A DNA stretch of 28,346 nucleotides from CAZQYB01 sp964582985 (lineage in GTDB: Bacteria; Planctomycetota; Phycisphaerae; Sedimentisphaerales; Anaerobacaceae): NCBI GenBank assembly GCA_964582985.1, contig CAZOUM010000040.1:1-28346 (forward strand), written 5' to 3'. The stretch's first letter is position 1, and every line of letters begins with the position of its first letter. The notes beneath the pieces were generated by a model. It was given only the letters and a program-made list of their open reading frames with translations. It was not told where the DNA came from and did not search any database. Positions 14,667 to 22,703 of the stretch are shown here, in pieces. A program made the position numbers and the translations under genes.

Positions 14667-16865
14667 ATGAACGCTTTCAGACGAGTGTTTAAGTATGTCT
14701 GGCCTCAATGGCCCCGCGTGATTGTAGTGGTTGTCTGCGCGTTTCTCGTGGCCAGTCTTTTATCGCTGAGCTTTATGACGATTATACCCCTGCTGAGAGT
14801 GATGATGGGCAAAGAGGGGCTGCACGGGTGGGTCGATAGAAAAAGCTGCGACTACAAATATGGCGTTGATTTTTATGTTCCGGACACCAGAGATTTAGCC
14901 GAGAGCGACAGCCGGGACATTGCATATTATCTGCTTGTAACAGATGTTGAAAAGGGTGGCTTGGCCGACGTGGCAGGACTCAAACCGGAGGACAAAATTG
15001 TTGGCGTCGGTGATTTTTTGGTCTCCGAGGATGCCGAAAGAATATCTTTTCCCACGCTTCTTGAAGAGCTGGCCGTGACCGACGAGAGAAAAACAACCGT
15101 GCAGCTAAGGCGCTCAGATAAAGAGGACATTTTAGAGCTGCCGTTACACACGCCGGAGGACAAAGCTTACGTTGATGGTCTGCGGTTGGGCCGTATCGAG
15201 CGTATGAAATGGTCGGCCAAAATAGCAGTTGTTAAGCGGGCGCAATGGGTGGTTGGTTTCCTTCCAAGAGAAGAAGGCGAGTCCACCAAAACAAAAGCGG
15301 TCGTTTATATTATATTGGCAATGGTGGTAGTTACGGTAGTTCGGTGCCTGGCAAAATTCTATCAGGGTTATTTGGCGCAGAAGGTGGTACAAGTGGGGAT
15401 AAACCATTTGCGGGAAGATGCCTTCGAGCATGTTATGGACATACCGATGGGGTTTTTCGCAAACGAGCGGCCGAGTGACGCTGTCAGCAGAATTATTAGC
15501 GATACCGGCGTGATGGGCAAGGCAATCAAAATAATGCTTGGTAAAGCGCTTCGCGAGCCGCTGAACGCCCTGTTTATGCTGGGCTGTGCGATGCTGCTGA
15601 ACTGGCAATTGACGCTGATATTTTTGTGTGCCGCGCCGCTTGTGCTGGGACTGCTCGCCGGTTTCGGCAGAAAGATAAAAAGGGCGACAAAAAAATCTCT
15701 GGTGGTCGGTTCACAGATGCTGGGGAAGCTGCAGGAAACGATGTCGGCCCTTAGAGTCGTAAAAGTTTATAATCAGCAAGGTTATGAGGGCAGGAATTTT
15801 AGAAATATAAACAACAAATTACTGAAGCAACTACTCAAGATATCTAAAATTGATGCTGCAACAATGCCTATTCTGGAAGTGCTTGGGATGGCGGCGGGAG
15901 GAGCTGCGTTGATAGTAGGAGCCCATTGGGTCACCGGTGGCCGGATGGAAAGCCCCGAGTTTCTCGGGTTGTTGATATTGCTTGGCGCGGCCGCCGAAGC
16001 GGTGCGAAAAACCAGCGATATCTGGAACAAAATACAGGAAGCAAATGCTGCGGCGGAAAGAGTGTTTGCTATTATGGATGAGCCGGTTGAGTCTGAAAAA
16101 CCCGGTGCGATTGAACTTGAGCCTTTGAAAGACAAAATCGAATTCGTAGATGTCGTTTTTACGTATCCGGGAACATACAAACCCGTGTTGAAGGGAATCA
16201 ATCTTTCGGTGCAGGCCGGTCATAACGTTGCTATCGTCGGGCCAAACGGCTCCGGCAAGACGACGCTGGCAAACTTGATGCCGAGGTTTTACAACCCCGA
16301 TAGCGGCCGGATTTTCATAGACGGCAAAGATATTCAGCACGCAACACTGGCGAGCCTGCGAGAACAGATTGGAATGGTTACACAAAACGTGGTGACATTC
16401 AATGACACCATAGCGGCCAATATCGCATATGGTAAGCGCGGCGCGGCAAGGGAAGAAATAATTGCCGCAGCTAAACGTTCATTTGCTCACGAATTCGTTG
16501 AGCCGCTGCCCAACGGCTATGATACGGTAATCGGCGAGCAGGGTGCGGGTCTAAGTGGCGGACAGTTGCAGAGAATCATTATTGCAAGAGCGATTTTGAA
16601 AAACCCTTCTATCCTGATTTTCGACGAAGCCACCAGTCAGGTCGATGCCGAGAGCGAGGCCAAAATCCACAGGGCCGTCGAGGAAATAATGAAGGACAGG
16701 ACCAGTTTCATAATCGCCCATAGATTCAGTACCGTCATCACCGCGGACGTCATAGTGGTAATGGATGACGGCAAAATTGTTGCCCGGGGACAACACGATG
16801 AGCTGATGCAAAGCTGCCCGTTGTATCAGAGTTTATACGAGACACAGTTGGTTAAGGCACAGTGA
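14667..16865 (+). CDS. MsbA-like ABC exporter with an extracytoplasmic PDZ-like insert
   Basis: A 732-residue fused membrane-plus-ATPase half-transporter of the MsbA/lipid-exporter type. TM1 is at about 15-43. Instead of a short loop, some 160 residues precede TM2 (about 206-228), and within them residues 84-160 (LLVTDVEKGGLADVAGLKPEDKIVGVGDF ... TTVQLRR) read as a PDZ domain. The remaining helices follow to about 450. The nucleotide-binding domain has Walker A GPNGSGKT (525-532), Q-loop VTQN, signature LSGGQ (629-633), Walker B ILIFDEA (649-655) and His685. All catalytic residues are intact, so it should hydrolyse ATP as a homodimer. The substrate is unknown; lipid A-like or other amphipathic molecules are typical of the family. 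The ATG at 14667 has GGAG about 11 bases upstream. A promoter and a terminator bracket it, so it is likely monocistronic. Confidence 0.88.
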   Translation: MNAFRRVFKYVWPQWPRVIVVVVCAFLVASLLSLSFMTIIPLLRVMMGKEGLHGWVDRKSCDYKYGVDFYVPDTRDLAESDSRDIAYYLLVTDVEKGGLADVAGLKPEDKIVGVGDFLVSEDAERISFPTLLEELAVTDERKTTVQLRRSDKEDILELPLHTPEDKAYVDGLRLGRIERMKWSAKIAVVKRAQWVVGFLPREEGESTKTKAVVYIILAMVVVTVVRCLAKFYQGYLAQKVVQVGINHLREDAFEHVMDIPMGFFANERPSDAVSRIISDTGVMGKAIKIMLGKALREPLNALFMLGCAMLLNWQLTLIFLCAAPLVLGLLAGFGRKIKRATKKSLVVGSQMLGKLQETMSALRVVKVYNQQGYEGRNFRNINNKLLKQLLKISKIDAATMPILEVLGMAAGGAALIVGAHWVTGGRMESPEFLGLLILLGAAAEAVRKTSDIWNKIQEANAAAERVFAIMDEPVESEKPGAIELEPLKDKIEFVDVVFTYPGTYKPVLKGINLSVQAGHNVAIVGPNGSGKTTLANLMPRFYNPDSGRIFIDGKDIQHATLASLREQIGMVTQNVVTFNDTIAANIAYGKRGAAREEIIAAAKRSFAHEFVEPLPNGYDTVIGEQGAGLSGGQLQRIIIARAILKNPSILIFDEATSQVDAESEAKIHRAVEEIMKDRTSFIIAHRFSTVITADVIVVMDDGKIVARGQHDELMQSCPLYQSLYETQLVKAQ

Positions 16866-16921
16866 CTTGCGTACCGGGCACAACTACTTAATAAGAGGGT
16901 CCTGCAAGGCTGCTGTAACCT

Positions 16922-16972
16922 CCGTGCCGGCTTAGGCAGCTGATAGAGCGCAGCCGGCTGGGACGGTTTTTT
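16922..16972 (+). terminator. Rho-independent terminator after the ABC exporter gene
   Basis: CCG plus GCCGGCT (16926-16932) pair with AGCCGGC (16952-16958) plus CGG, leaving a 19-base loop and a small bulge; a run of six T (16967-16972) follows. It lies about 60 bases past the stop codon. Confidence 0.55.
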
Positions 16973-17112
16973 CTGTGGGCTCAGTCAAAATTTGCAGTTT
17001 AGATGTACAGAAAATCGGTCATCTTGCCGATTAGACTTAAATGATATTAGGAAGAACTCTAAATCGACGCTAAAGCATCATGTGAATCCCTTGATATTTT
17101 GGGACCGAAAGC

Positions 17113-18072
17113 ATGAATGAGCTCTCACGGCAAAGAACGGCACACGACCTCTTCGAAAGATACGAGGGCAACCCAATACTTACACCGCAAGGGTGGCCCT
17201 ACCCGACAAATGCAGTTTTTAATCCCGCTGCTGTTAAGTTGAATAACGAGACTTTGCTGCTGATTCGCGTCGAGGATATGCGCGGATTCTCGCACCTGAC
17301 CGTTGCACGTAGTCCCGACGGATTTACCGGCTGGGAGATCGACCCTACACCCACACTTGTGGCCGACGAGAATTCGCGAGAGGAAAAGTGGGGATTGGAA
17401 GACCCACGCATTATTTGGCTCGAGGAGCAAAATCAATTTGCTATCACATATACGTCCTTTAGCGAAGGCGGTCCCGTAGTTTCGCTGGCGATTACCAGGA
17501 ACTTCCGAACTTTTGCCCGACTCGGTGCACTTCTTCCGCCGGAAGACAAAGATGCCTGCCTGTTCCCGCGCAGATTCAGGGGACGATTTGCACTGATTCA
17601 CCGACCTATCGTCCGGGGCGAGGCCCATGTCTGGATTAGTTTCTCGCCCGACTTAAAACATTGGGGTGACCATAGAGCGCTCATCAAAACAAGACATGCC
17701 TATTGGGATTGCCATAGAGTCGGTCTGGCCTGTCAGCCGATAGAGACACCGCACGGCTGGATGATATTCTATCACGGTGTCCGCGTTACTACTTCCGGAG
17801 CGATATACCGCGTCGGGCTGGCCCTTTTAGATTTAGAAGAGCCCTGGAAAGTCTTACGGCGAAGCGATGAATGGGTCCTGGGACCACGGGCACAGTACGA
17901 ACGTGTGGGTGACGTCAGTGACGTCGTATTTCCAACGGGAGCGACCGTCCATAAGGAAACCAACCAGTTTAGACTCTATTATGGCGCCGCCGACTGTACT
18001 GTTGCTGTTGCAACAGCTGACCTCAGCCGTCTGCTCGATTATGTTATGTCTTGTCCGGAAATTAAGAAATAA
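17113..18072 (+). CDS. GH130-family glycosidase / phosphorylase
   Basis: A 319-residue soluble five-bladed beta-propeller protein of family GH130, whose members phosphorolyse or hydrolyse beta-mannosidic bonds (for example mannosyl-glucose or mannobiose phosphorylases). Matching elements are GNPILTP, VFNPAAV, IRVEDMRGFSHLTVARS, the core motif WGLEDPRI (Asp97, position of the proposed catalytic acid), FPRRFRGRFALIHRP with paired basic residues that in phosphorylases bind phosphate, WMIFYHGV and LYYGAAD. No signal peptide is present, so it acts in the cytoplasm. Which subfamily it belongs to, and therefore phosphorylase versus hydrolase, cannot be settled by eye. The ATG at 17113 has a weak GAAAG upstream. 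It stands alone, with no sugar transporter or kinase beside it. Confidence 0.85.
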   Translation: MNELSRQRTAHDLFERYEGNPILTPQGWPYPTNAVFNPAAVKLNNETLLLIRVEDMRGFSHLTVARSPDGFTGWEIDPTPTLVADENSREEKWGLEDPRIIWLEEQNQFAITYTSFSEGGPVVSLAITRNFRTFARLGALLPPEDKDACLFPRRFRGRFALIHRPIVRGEAHVWISFSPDLKHWGDHRALIKTRHAYWDCHRVGLACQPIETPHGWMIFYHGVRVTTSGAIYRVGLALLDLEEPWKVLRRSDEWVLGPRAQYERVGDVSDVVFPTGATVHKETNQFRLYYGAADCTVAVATADLSRLLDYVMSCPEIKK

Positions 18073-18396
18073 TCCTTCGGCATTATCCGCCGCTGTCACT
18101 CAAATTCAACCCGCAAATTTAGTCTGCGAAAAATCTAACTTACCAGCTTTGTCCGGCATCCATATAATTTGCTCAAAACCGTTCAGAGGTTCCATTTTAG
18201 CCCCCAAAAAAGCCGTTGTGGTCTTTTGAGGGTCCTATTTTTCAGGCCTTTTTGTGCTCTCCTCCCGGCAGGGGCTGGAGGAAAAGCCGCTGCCGCCTCT
18301 TCCTCGGCTTCTTATAGCAGTCCTCAGCCATACATCTTATCCTCCGCAGGGATATACGATGTTCCCTTCCCATCCCAAAATTGCCCGCAATTTACA
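18073..18396. other. Non-coding stretch with a possible terminator hairpin
   Basis: No gene is convincing between the GH130 stop and the promoter at 18397. An imperfect hairpin, CCCCCAAAA (18201-18209) against TTTTGAGGG (18224-18232) with one mismatch, is followed by TCCTATTTTT and could end the GH130 transcript. A second short inverted repeat, AAGCCG / CGGCTT, lies near 18285-18315. Confidence 0.4.
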
Positions 18397-18425
18397 TTGA
18401 CAGGCCGGTTGCCTACTGTTATAAT
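18397..18425 (+). promoter_or_regulatory. Perfect-consensus sigma70 promoter of the cdaA locus
   Basis: TTGACA (18397-18402), a 17-base spacer and TATAAT (18420-18425) match the consensus at all twelve positions. The start would be near 18432, leaving a leader of about 90 bases before the lipoprotein ATG. That leader can form small hairpins (GGCAG / CTGCC) but matches no riboswitch I know. Confidence 0.8.
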
Positions 18426-18523
18426 ATAGCTGTTAGGTAAGTCCCTAAACGGCAGGAGTGACAAAGGGCATAAGCCTTACTGCCCTGTGTCTGTGGAGAA
18501 CGAGTTTTATTGAGGGAAAAGTG

Positions 18524-18802
18524 ATGAAAAAACCAGGAAATCTAACGAGGTTTGCCCCAGGCCGGCGTGCTCAAACGTGCCCTCTCACGTTTATAGCCCG
18601 TCTGTTGACCTTGGCAATCTTCTTGTCGGCTTGCTTTGTCGTGCTCTGTGGTTGCGGCCGGCAGTTGGGTGAAACCAAGGCCGAGGCCAGCAGAAGACAT
18701 ATTCGAAACAAGCGTATCAAGCACCTGCAGTTGATGGCTGACGTAGACGCCGTCATTTTGGATGATGAACCGAGCAAGTTAACTAAGAAAAGGATACCGT
18801 AA
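18524..18802 (+). CDS. Small lipoprotein of unknown function upstream of cdaA
   Basis: A 92-residue exported lipoprotein. The ATG at 18524 (MKKPGNLTRF) has GAGGG about seven bases upstream; an in-frame ATG at 18458 would only add residues with no signal character. A basic region and the hydrophobic run RLLTLAIFLSACFVVLCGC end in a lipobox with Cys44 as the likely lipidated residue. The mature part is only about 48 residues, highly charged and probably helical (RRHIRNKRIKHLQLMADVDAVILDDEP), ending in RIP. I believe similar small lipoproteins exist in other Phycisphaerae, but the function is unknown. It stands between the strongest promoter of the window and cdaA, with the 50-bp repeat four bases after its stop. 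Confidence 0.65.
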   Translation: MKKPGNLTRFAPGRRAQTCPLTFIARLLTLAIFLSACFVVLCGCGRQLGETKAEASRRHIRNKRIKHLQLMADVDAVILDDEPSKLTKKRIP

Positions 18803-18806
18803 CTCG

Positions 18807-18856
18807 TCCGCCGGTAAGTCGCAGACCCCTTCTTACTGGGGGAGGCGTCCCGCGGA
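18807..18856 (+). repeat. Exact 50-bp dispersed repeat, copy 2
   Basis: Identical to 2034-2083 and in the same orientation. Here it is non-coding, starting four bases after the lipoprotein stop, inside the presumed lipoprotein-cdaA transcript, where its hairpin could affect read-through or mRNA stability. Confidence 0.9.
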
Positions 18857-18976
18857 TCGCGCACATTGTGTTAGTGCCTATGCGATACTCACCGCTTCGC
18901 AGTCCTTGGGACTCCTTACGGAGAATGCCTCTCAACGGCACTGGCGGCGCACGACGAGACCAAAGGGATTTGACCT

Positions 18977-19789
18977 GTGGAAACGCTCATCGACTATCTT
19001 ACCCGCGTGGCAGCGTATGGATGGTGGCGCGTCGCTATTGAATTGTTTCTTATCGGCCTCATCATTTACTGGGCCGTCGATTTCCTCGAAGGCACCCGCG
19101 GAGAACGACTGTTCCGCGGCGTCATATTCATTCTCATCGCCGGTTTTATCATCCTGAAATTGCTCGTCGGCCGCTTTGCTTTCGAAAGACTGGAGTATCT
19201 TTACAGCGGCTTTTTAATCGCCGTCTTAATTATTGCCGTTATCGCATTTCAGCCGGAAATTCGAAGAGCATTAATACGAATTGGCCAGCCCAGGTTTCTG
19301 GCCTTTTTCTCCCAGCAGCTCGCAAGAACAACGGAAGAGATAATTACCGCTGTGACCGAGCTCTCCGCTTCCAGAACCGGTGCAATTATTGTCATCGAAA
19401 AACGTGTGGCGTTGGGAGAGTTTATAGAAACCGGCATTCGAATCGACGCCAGGGTCACCGCTGCATTGCTAAAGACCATTTTCCAGCCCGCCTCGCCGCT
19501 TCACGACCTGGCTGTTGTGGTTCGCGCCGATAGAGTAGTGGCCGCCAGAGTGCAGCTTCCTCTGGCCGAGGCCGGCAGCGTCCAGGGCATCCACCTCGGC
19601 TCCAGACACCGCGCCGCCATCGGCATAACTGTTGGTTCTGACGCCACCTGCCTGGTCGTAAGTGAAGAAACCGGTGTTGTCTCAATCGCTCAGAGAGGAG
19701 AGTTGACCAGAAACGTAACAGAGACCCAGCTAAGAAGATACCTGGCCAGCGCGATGGATGAGAGAGTGTTCGCAGCGACTGAAACGTGA
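18977..19789 (+). CDS. cdaA: Diadenylate cyclase CdaA (c-di-AMP synthase)
   Basis: A 270-residue membrane-anchored enzyme making cyclic di-AMP from two ATP. Three N-terminal membrane helices (about 18-37, 47-64 and 77-93) lead through FQPEIRRALIRIG, a hallmark of CdaA, to the DAC domain. There SPLHD and LGSRHRAAIG (Arg210-His211-Arg212) and VVSEETGVVSIA are present. The usual Asp-Gly-Ala motif reads Asp177-Leu178-Ala179: the glycine is replaced by leucine. Asp and the RHR motif, needed for catalysis, are kept, so activity is likely but not certain. The start is a GTG at 18977 with AAAGGGA upstream. The YbbR-domain gene follows, as in Firmicutes cdaA-cdaR loci, which supports the assignment. 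Confidence 0.92.
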   Translation: METLIDYLTRVAAYGWWRVAIELFLIGLIIYWAVDFLEGTRGERLFRGVIFILIAGFIILKLLVGRFAFERLEYLYSGFLIAVLIIAVIAFQPEIRRALIRIGQPRFLAFFSQQLARTTEEIITAVTELSASRTGAIIVIEKRVALGEFIETGIRIDARVTAALLKTIFQPASPLHDLAVVVRADRVVAARVQLPLAEAGSVQGIHLGSRHRAAIGITVGSDATCLVVSEETGVVSIAQRGELTRNVTETQLRRYLASAMDERVFAATET

Positions 19790-19865
19790 AACGCAGAGAG
19801 AAACAAGAAAGAATAAGTGTGCTTGCCCGCTCTGTTAGTGTTTTTACCGTTTGGTTTTGATTTAG

Positions 19866-20900
19866 ATGGCAAGAAAAATCAAATACGGCAAAGTAGCAAT
19901 TGTAGTTCTCATAACGGTCCTCATCTGGGTCTGGGCCGACCTGGCTCAGAATGAGACCTTCACTGTTCGGCGAGCTACTACAATAAGCCTGGCCAAGACC
20001 ATCGACCCGGGTCTTTTAGTCACTTTCGAAGGAGAACCATCTGTTGACGTTTGTGATATTGTCCTCAAAGGCCCTGCCTCCAAAATCGCAGACCTGCAGC
20101 GCGAACTAAACGAAGGCTCCTTGAGCTTTGAGTTCTTTTTCGACCCCGCACAGGAAGAAGCAATGGCCGCACCGGGCGACCACCCTTTGGATATCCGAAG
20201 CTTCTTGAGAAGCAGCATCAAAATAAAGGACCGCGGACTTACTATAGAGTCTTGCAAGCCGAAATCAATTTCCGTCAGTGTTGTCAAGCTCGTTGAAAAA
20301 CCACTTAAGGTCCGCTGCATAGATGAGGACGGAATTACGATAAAGGACGCAATTGTCGGGCCGCCGCAGGTAGATATGTTTGTCCCCGGGGATTGGGAAG
20401 GTGAAAAACTCACCGCAGATGTTAGGCTGATACCGAGGGAAATTGCCTACGCAAGGACAGCAGCTGTTGTAAAACTGCCCCAAATTGAATTGGCCCCCCG
20501 TCAATTCAGAACAGCCCCTATTGCTGTAAAAATCAAAATGCCGCCGGAGGAAGGAAAATTACGCGGCTATAATATACCGTCAGCGACTATCGGGTATGTT
20601 TTCAGTCCCGTTCTGCAGGGCACATACAGGGTCGAATTGCTCAATCCCCAGGATATGGCAATCGTACGCATAAAAGCAACCGCCGCCGCCAAGAGCGAGT
20701 ACGAAAAGCAGCCCTTTCAGATCTTGCTGTATATCCTCGATGGTGATGAGAAAAAAGAAGGCGAGCTAACCACAAAGGTCGTTTACAATTTCCCTGATGA
20801 ATTCCTCAGCAAGGATGAAATTGTGCTCAACCAGCAGCCCGTCACTGCCCGATTTAAGCTGATACCCCTTCCTGCTGAGAAACTCCCACCTGGGGAATAG
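19866..20900 (+). CDS. YbbR-domain protein, CdaR-like regulator of CdaA
   Basis: A 344-residue protein with a single N-terminal membrane anchor (VAIVVLITVLIWVWADLA, about 11-28) and a long extracytoplasmic part. The WxWADLAQNETF phrase is typical of the start of YbbR/CdaR proteins, and the rest is made of beta-rich repeats of about 80-90 residues with alternating hydrophobic strands, as in YbbR domains. Low sequence identity is normal for this family. In Firmicutes CdaR binds CdaA and tunes c-di-AMP output; the same role is inferred from position, 76 bases after cdaA. No clear Shine-Dalgarno precedes the ATG at 19866. Its last 47 bases overlap the 3' end of the convergent cstA gene. Confidence 0.75.
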   Translation: MARKIKYGKVAIVVLITVLIWVWADLAQNETFTVRRATTISLAKTIDPGLLVTFEGEPSVDVCDIVLKGPASKIADLQRELNEGSLSFEFFFDPAQEEAMAAPGDHPLDIRSFLRSSIKIKDRGLTIESCKPKSISVSVVKLVEKPLKVRCIDEDGITIKDAIVGPPQVDMFVPGDWEGEKLTADVRLIPREIAYARTAAVVKLPQIELAPRQFRTAPIAVKIKMPPEEGKLRGYNIPSATIGYVFSPVLQGTYRVELLNPQDMAIVRIKATAAAKSEYEKQPFQILLYILDGDEKKEGELTTKVVYNFPDEFLSKDEIVLNQQPVTARFKLIPLPAEKLPPGE

Positions 20901-22614
20901 TGACAAATGCTATCACCGCCTCGACCGTCATCCACAGCGCCAGCGCGAAAATCCCGCCCCCAACTATAACAAGAAGCCAATTCCCCTCGGCTAAAAAAAA
21001 CATCTCATTTCGCACCATCGCCCAGTTTGTAATCACCAGCATAACAAGACAAGGCACCGCCGTGAGCACATACTTCAATCCGCCTTTGCGTTTCAGATAA
21101 AACGTCACCACCAAAAGCGCCAGGGCCGCAAGTAGCTGATTTGATGTTCCAAACAACGGCCACAGTTTCATTGCACCTGTGCCGTCCGCTCCTGTCGCAA
21201 ACGCCAGTGCCGCCGCCGTAAGCACCGCAAAACTCGTTGCCGCCCACCTATTAGCCAAAAACGGAATTCGCAGCTCAGTCGCCAGCTCACTCACCACGTA
21301 TCGCTGTATCCGTGTCGACGTATCAAGTGTCGTGCCCGCAAATGATGCAATAAACACACCCATTAGCGTAAGACCCATTGCCTCAGGCACTCCTATCGTA
21401 CGCATCATATTGGCGGCGCCGATGACCACCGGCGCTATTTTGTCAGGCAACCCTTTCGCCCCCATCCACGTGCTGTATTGGTATCGCCACGCCTCCGCAC
21501 CTTTCAGAATAGTACCACCTTCAGTTTTCAGGGCCATTCCGATACCCGCCGCAACGCACACAATTACCAGCACCGCCAGCAAACCTTCCAGCAGCATCGA
21601 GCCGTACCCGACAAACTGACAGTCCGGCTCTTTCGCAACCTGTTTCGCACTCGTTCCCGAGGCAACAAGCGAATGAAAACCGCTAATGGCACCGCACGCG
21701 ATTGTAACAAACAAAAACGGCCAGATGGGTGGAGCGCCCTGGGGTGACAAATCCACTGTCGGTGCTACTATCGACAGGTTGCCGGACACGGCGGAAAAAA
21801 CTGCTCCAGCAGCCAAAAATGCCATCATTATGAATAGCTGCCACGCATTGATATAATCCCTCGGCTGCAAAAGTATTGTCACCGGCAATGTCGACGCCAC
21901 CCACGCATATATCAACAGAATTATCACCCAAACCCCCGTCCCCGGTATTCCCCCCACACTGCTAATGCTAAATACACCCGGCCATTTGCTTTCTATAAAC
22001 GCACCAAGCCCAATGCACAAATACATCCCCACCACAGCGATAGCTGTCGCAACCGGAACACTCGCGCCTCGTTTATAAACAGCAAAGCCAAGCCCAACCG
22101 CTATCGGAATCTGAAGCCAGACCGGAACCAACGAGCTCGGAAACCTGGTAAACACCGTCGCAATCACCACACCGAATATCGCGATGACTATCAGCAAGCT
22201 CAAAAACACAACCCCGAAGAATATAAACCGCACGCGAACGTTGATATACTTGGCCGCGATTTCCGAGATGCTCTTGCCCTGGTTTCGCAGCGAAACCACC
22301 AACGCCCCCAAATCGTGCACAGCCCCCATAAGTATACAGCCAAACGTCACCCACAGGATAGCCGGCAGCCAGCCCCAGATGATTCCTATTGCGGGCCCCA
22401 CTATCGGCCCCGTACCAGCTATCGACGTGAAGTGATGCCCGAAAATTATCCCTTTGCGCGCAGGAACATAATCGACCCCGTCCTCCAGCTCCTTGGATGG
22501 AACCGGAGCGTTCTTGTCCAGCTTGAATATCTTCTTGGCCAGAAAGCGCCCGTATGTATGATAAGCAATGATGTAGCCGCATCCGCAAACCAGCACCAAC
22601 AAAAGCACATCCAT
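20854..22614 (-). CDS. cstA: CstA-family carbon starvation transporter
   Basis: A 586-residue polytopic inner-membrane transporter of the CstA/BtsT family, which imports peptides or pyruvate. Signature sequences are the N-terminal AYHTYGRFLAKKIF, GVDYVPARKGIIFGHHFTSIAGTGPIVGPAI, GAVHDLGALVVSLRNQGKSI and the later FIASFAGTTLDTSTRIQRYV and LFGTSNQLLAAL. About 16 membrane segments are apparent. Length is in the shorter class of the family, as in many non-proteobacterial members. The ATG at 22614 has GGAG seven to eight bases upstream. The gene lies downstream of der on the same strand (89 bases). Its 3' end overlaps the convergent YbbR gene. Substrate is not predictable from sequence. Confidence 0.93.
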   Translation of the reverse strand: MDVLLLVLVCGCGYIIAYHTYGRFLAKKIFKLDKNAPVPSKELEDGVDYVPARKGIIFGHHFTSIAGTGPIVGPAIGIIWGWLPAILWVTFGCILMGAVHDLGALVVSLRNQGKSISEIAAKYINVRVRFIFFGVVFLSLLIVIAIFGVVIATVFTRFPSSLVPVWLQIPIAVGLGFAVYKRGASVPVATAIAVVGMYLCIGLGAFIESKWPGVFSISSVGGIPGTGVWVIILLIYAWVASTLPVTILLQPRDYINAWQLFIMMAFLAAGAVFSAVSGNLSIVAPTVDLSPQGAPPIWPFLFVTIACGAISGFHSLVASGTSAKQVAKEPDCQFVGYGSMLLEGLLAVLVIVCVAAGIGMALKTEGGTILKGAEAWRYQYSTWMGAKGLPDKIAPVVIGAANMMRTIGVPEAMGLTLMGVFIASFAGTTLDTSTRIQRYVVSELATELRIPFLANRWAATSFAVLTAAALAFATGADGTGAMKLWPLFGTSNQLLAALALLVVTFYLKRKGGLKYVLTAVPCLVMLVITNWAMVRNEMFFLAEGNWLLVIVGGGIFALALWMTVEAVIAFVTIPQVGVSQQEGVSA

Positions 22615-22703
22615 TCAACTATCTCCAAAAATACTCTCAAGCGTTTACGCTATAGATTCCTGCCCTGGCCACAATCACAGGACTAAGGGCCGTAGACTAA
22701 ATA

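Noticed and set aside
16866..16980. A structured RNA or riboswitch between the ABC and GH130 genes
   Set aside because: The folding is explained by one terminator hairpin, and no conserved riboswitch core could be recognised.
22073..22618. A 181-residue minus-strand frame overlapping the cstA start in another phase
   Set aside because: cstA has all family motifs in its own frame; this one has none.
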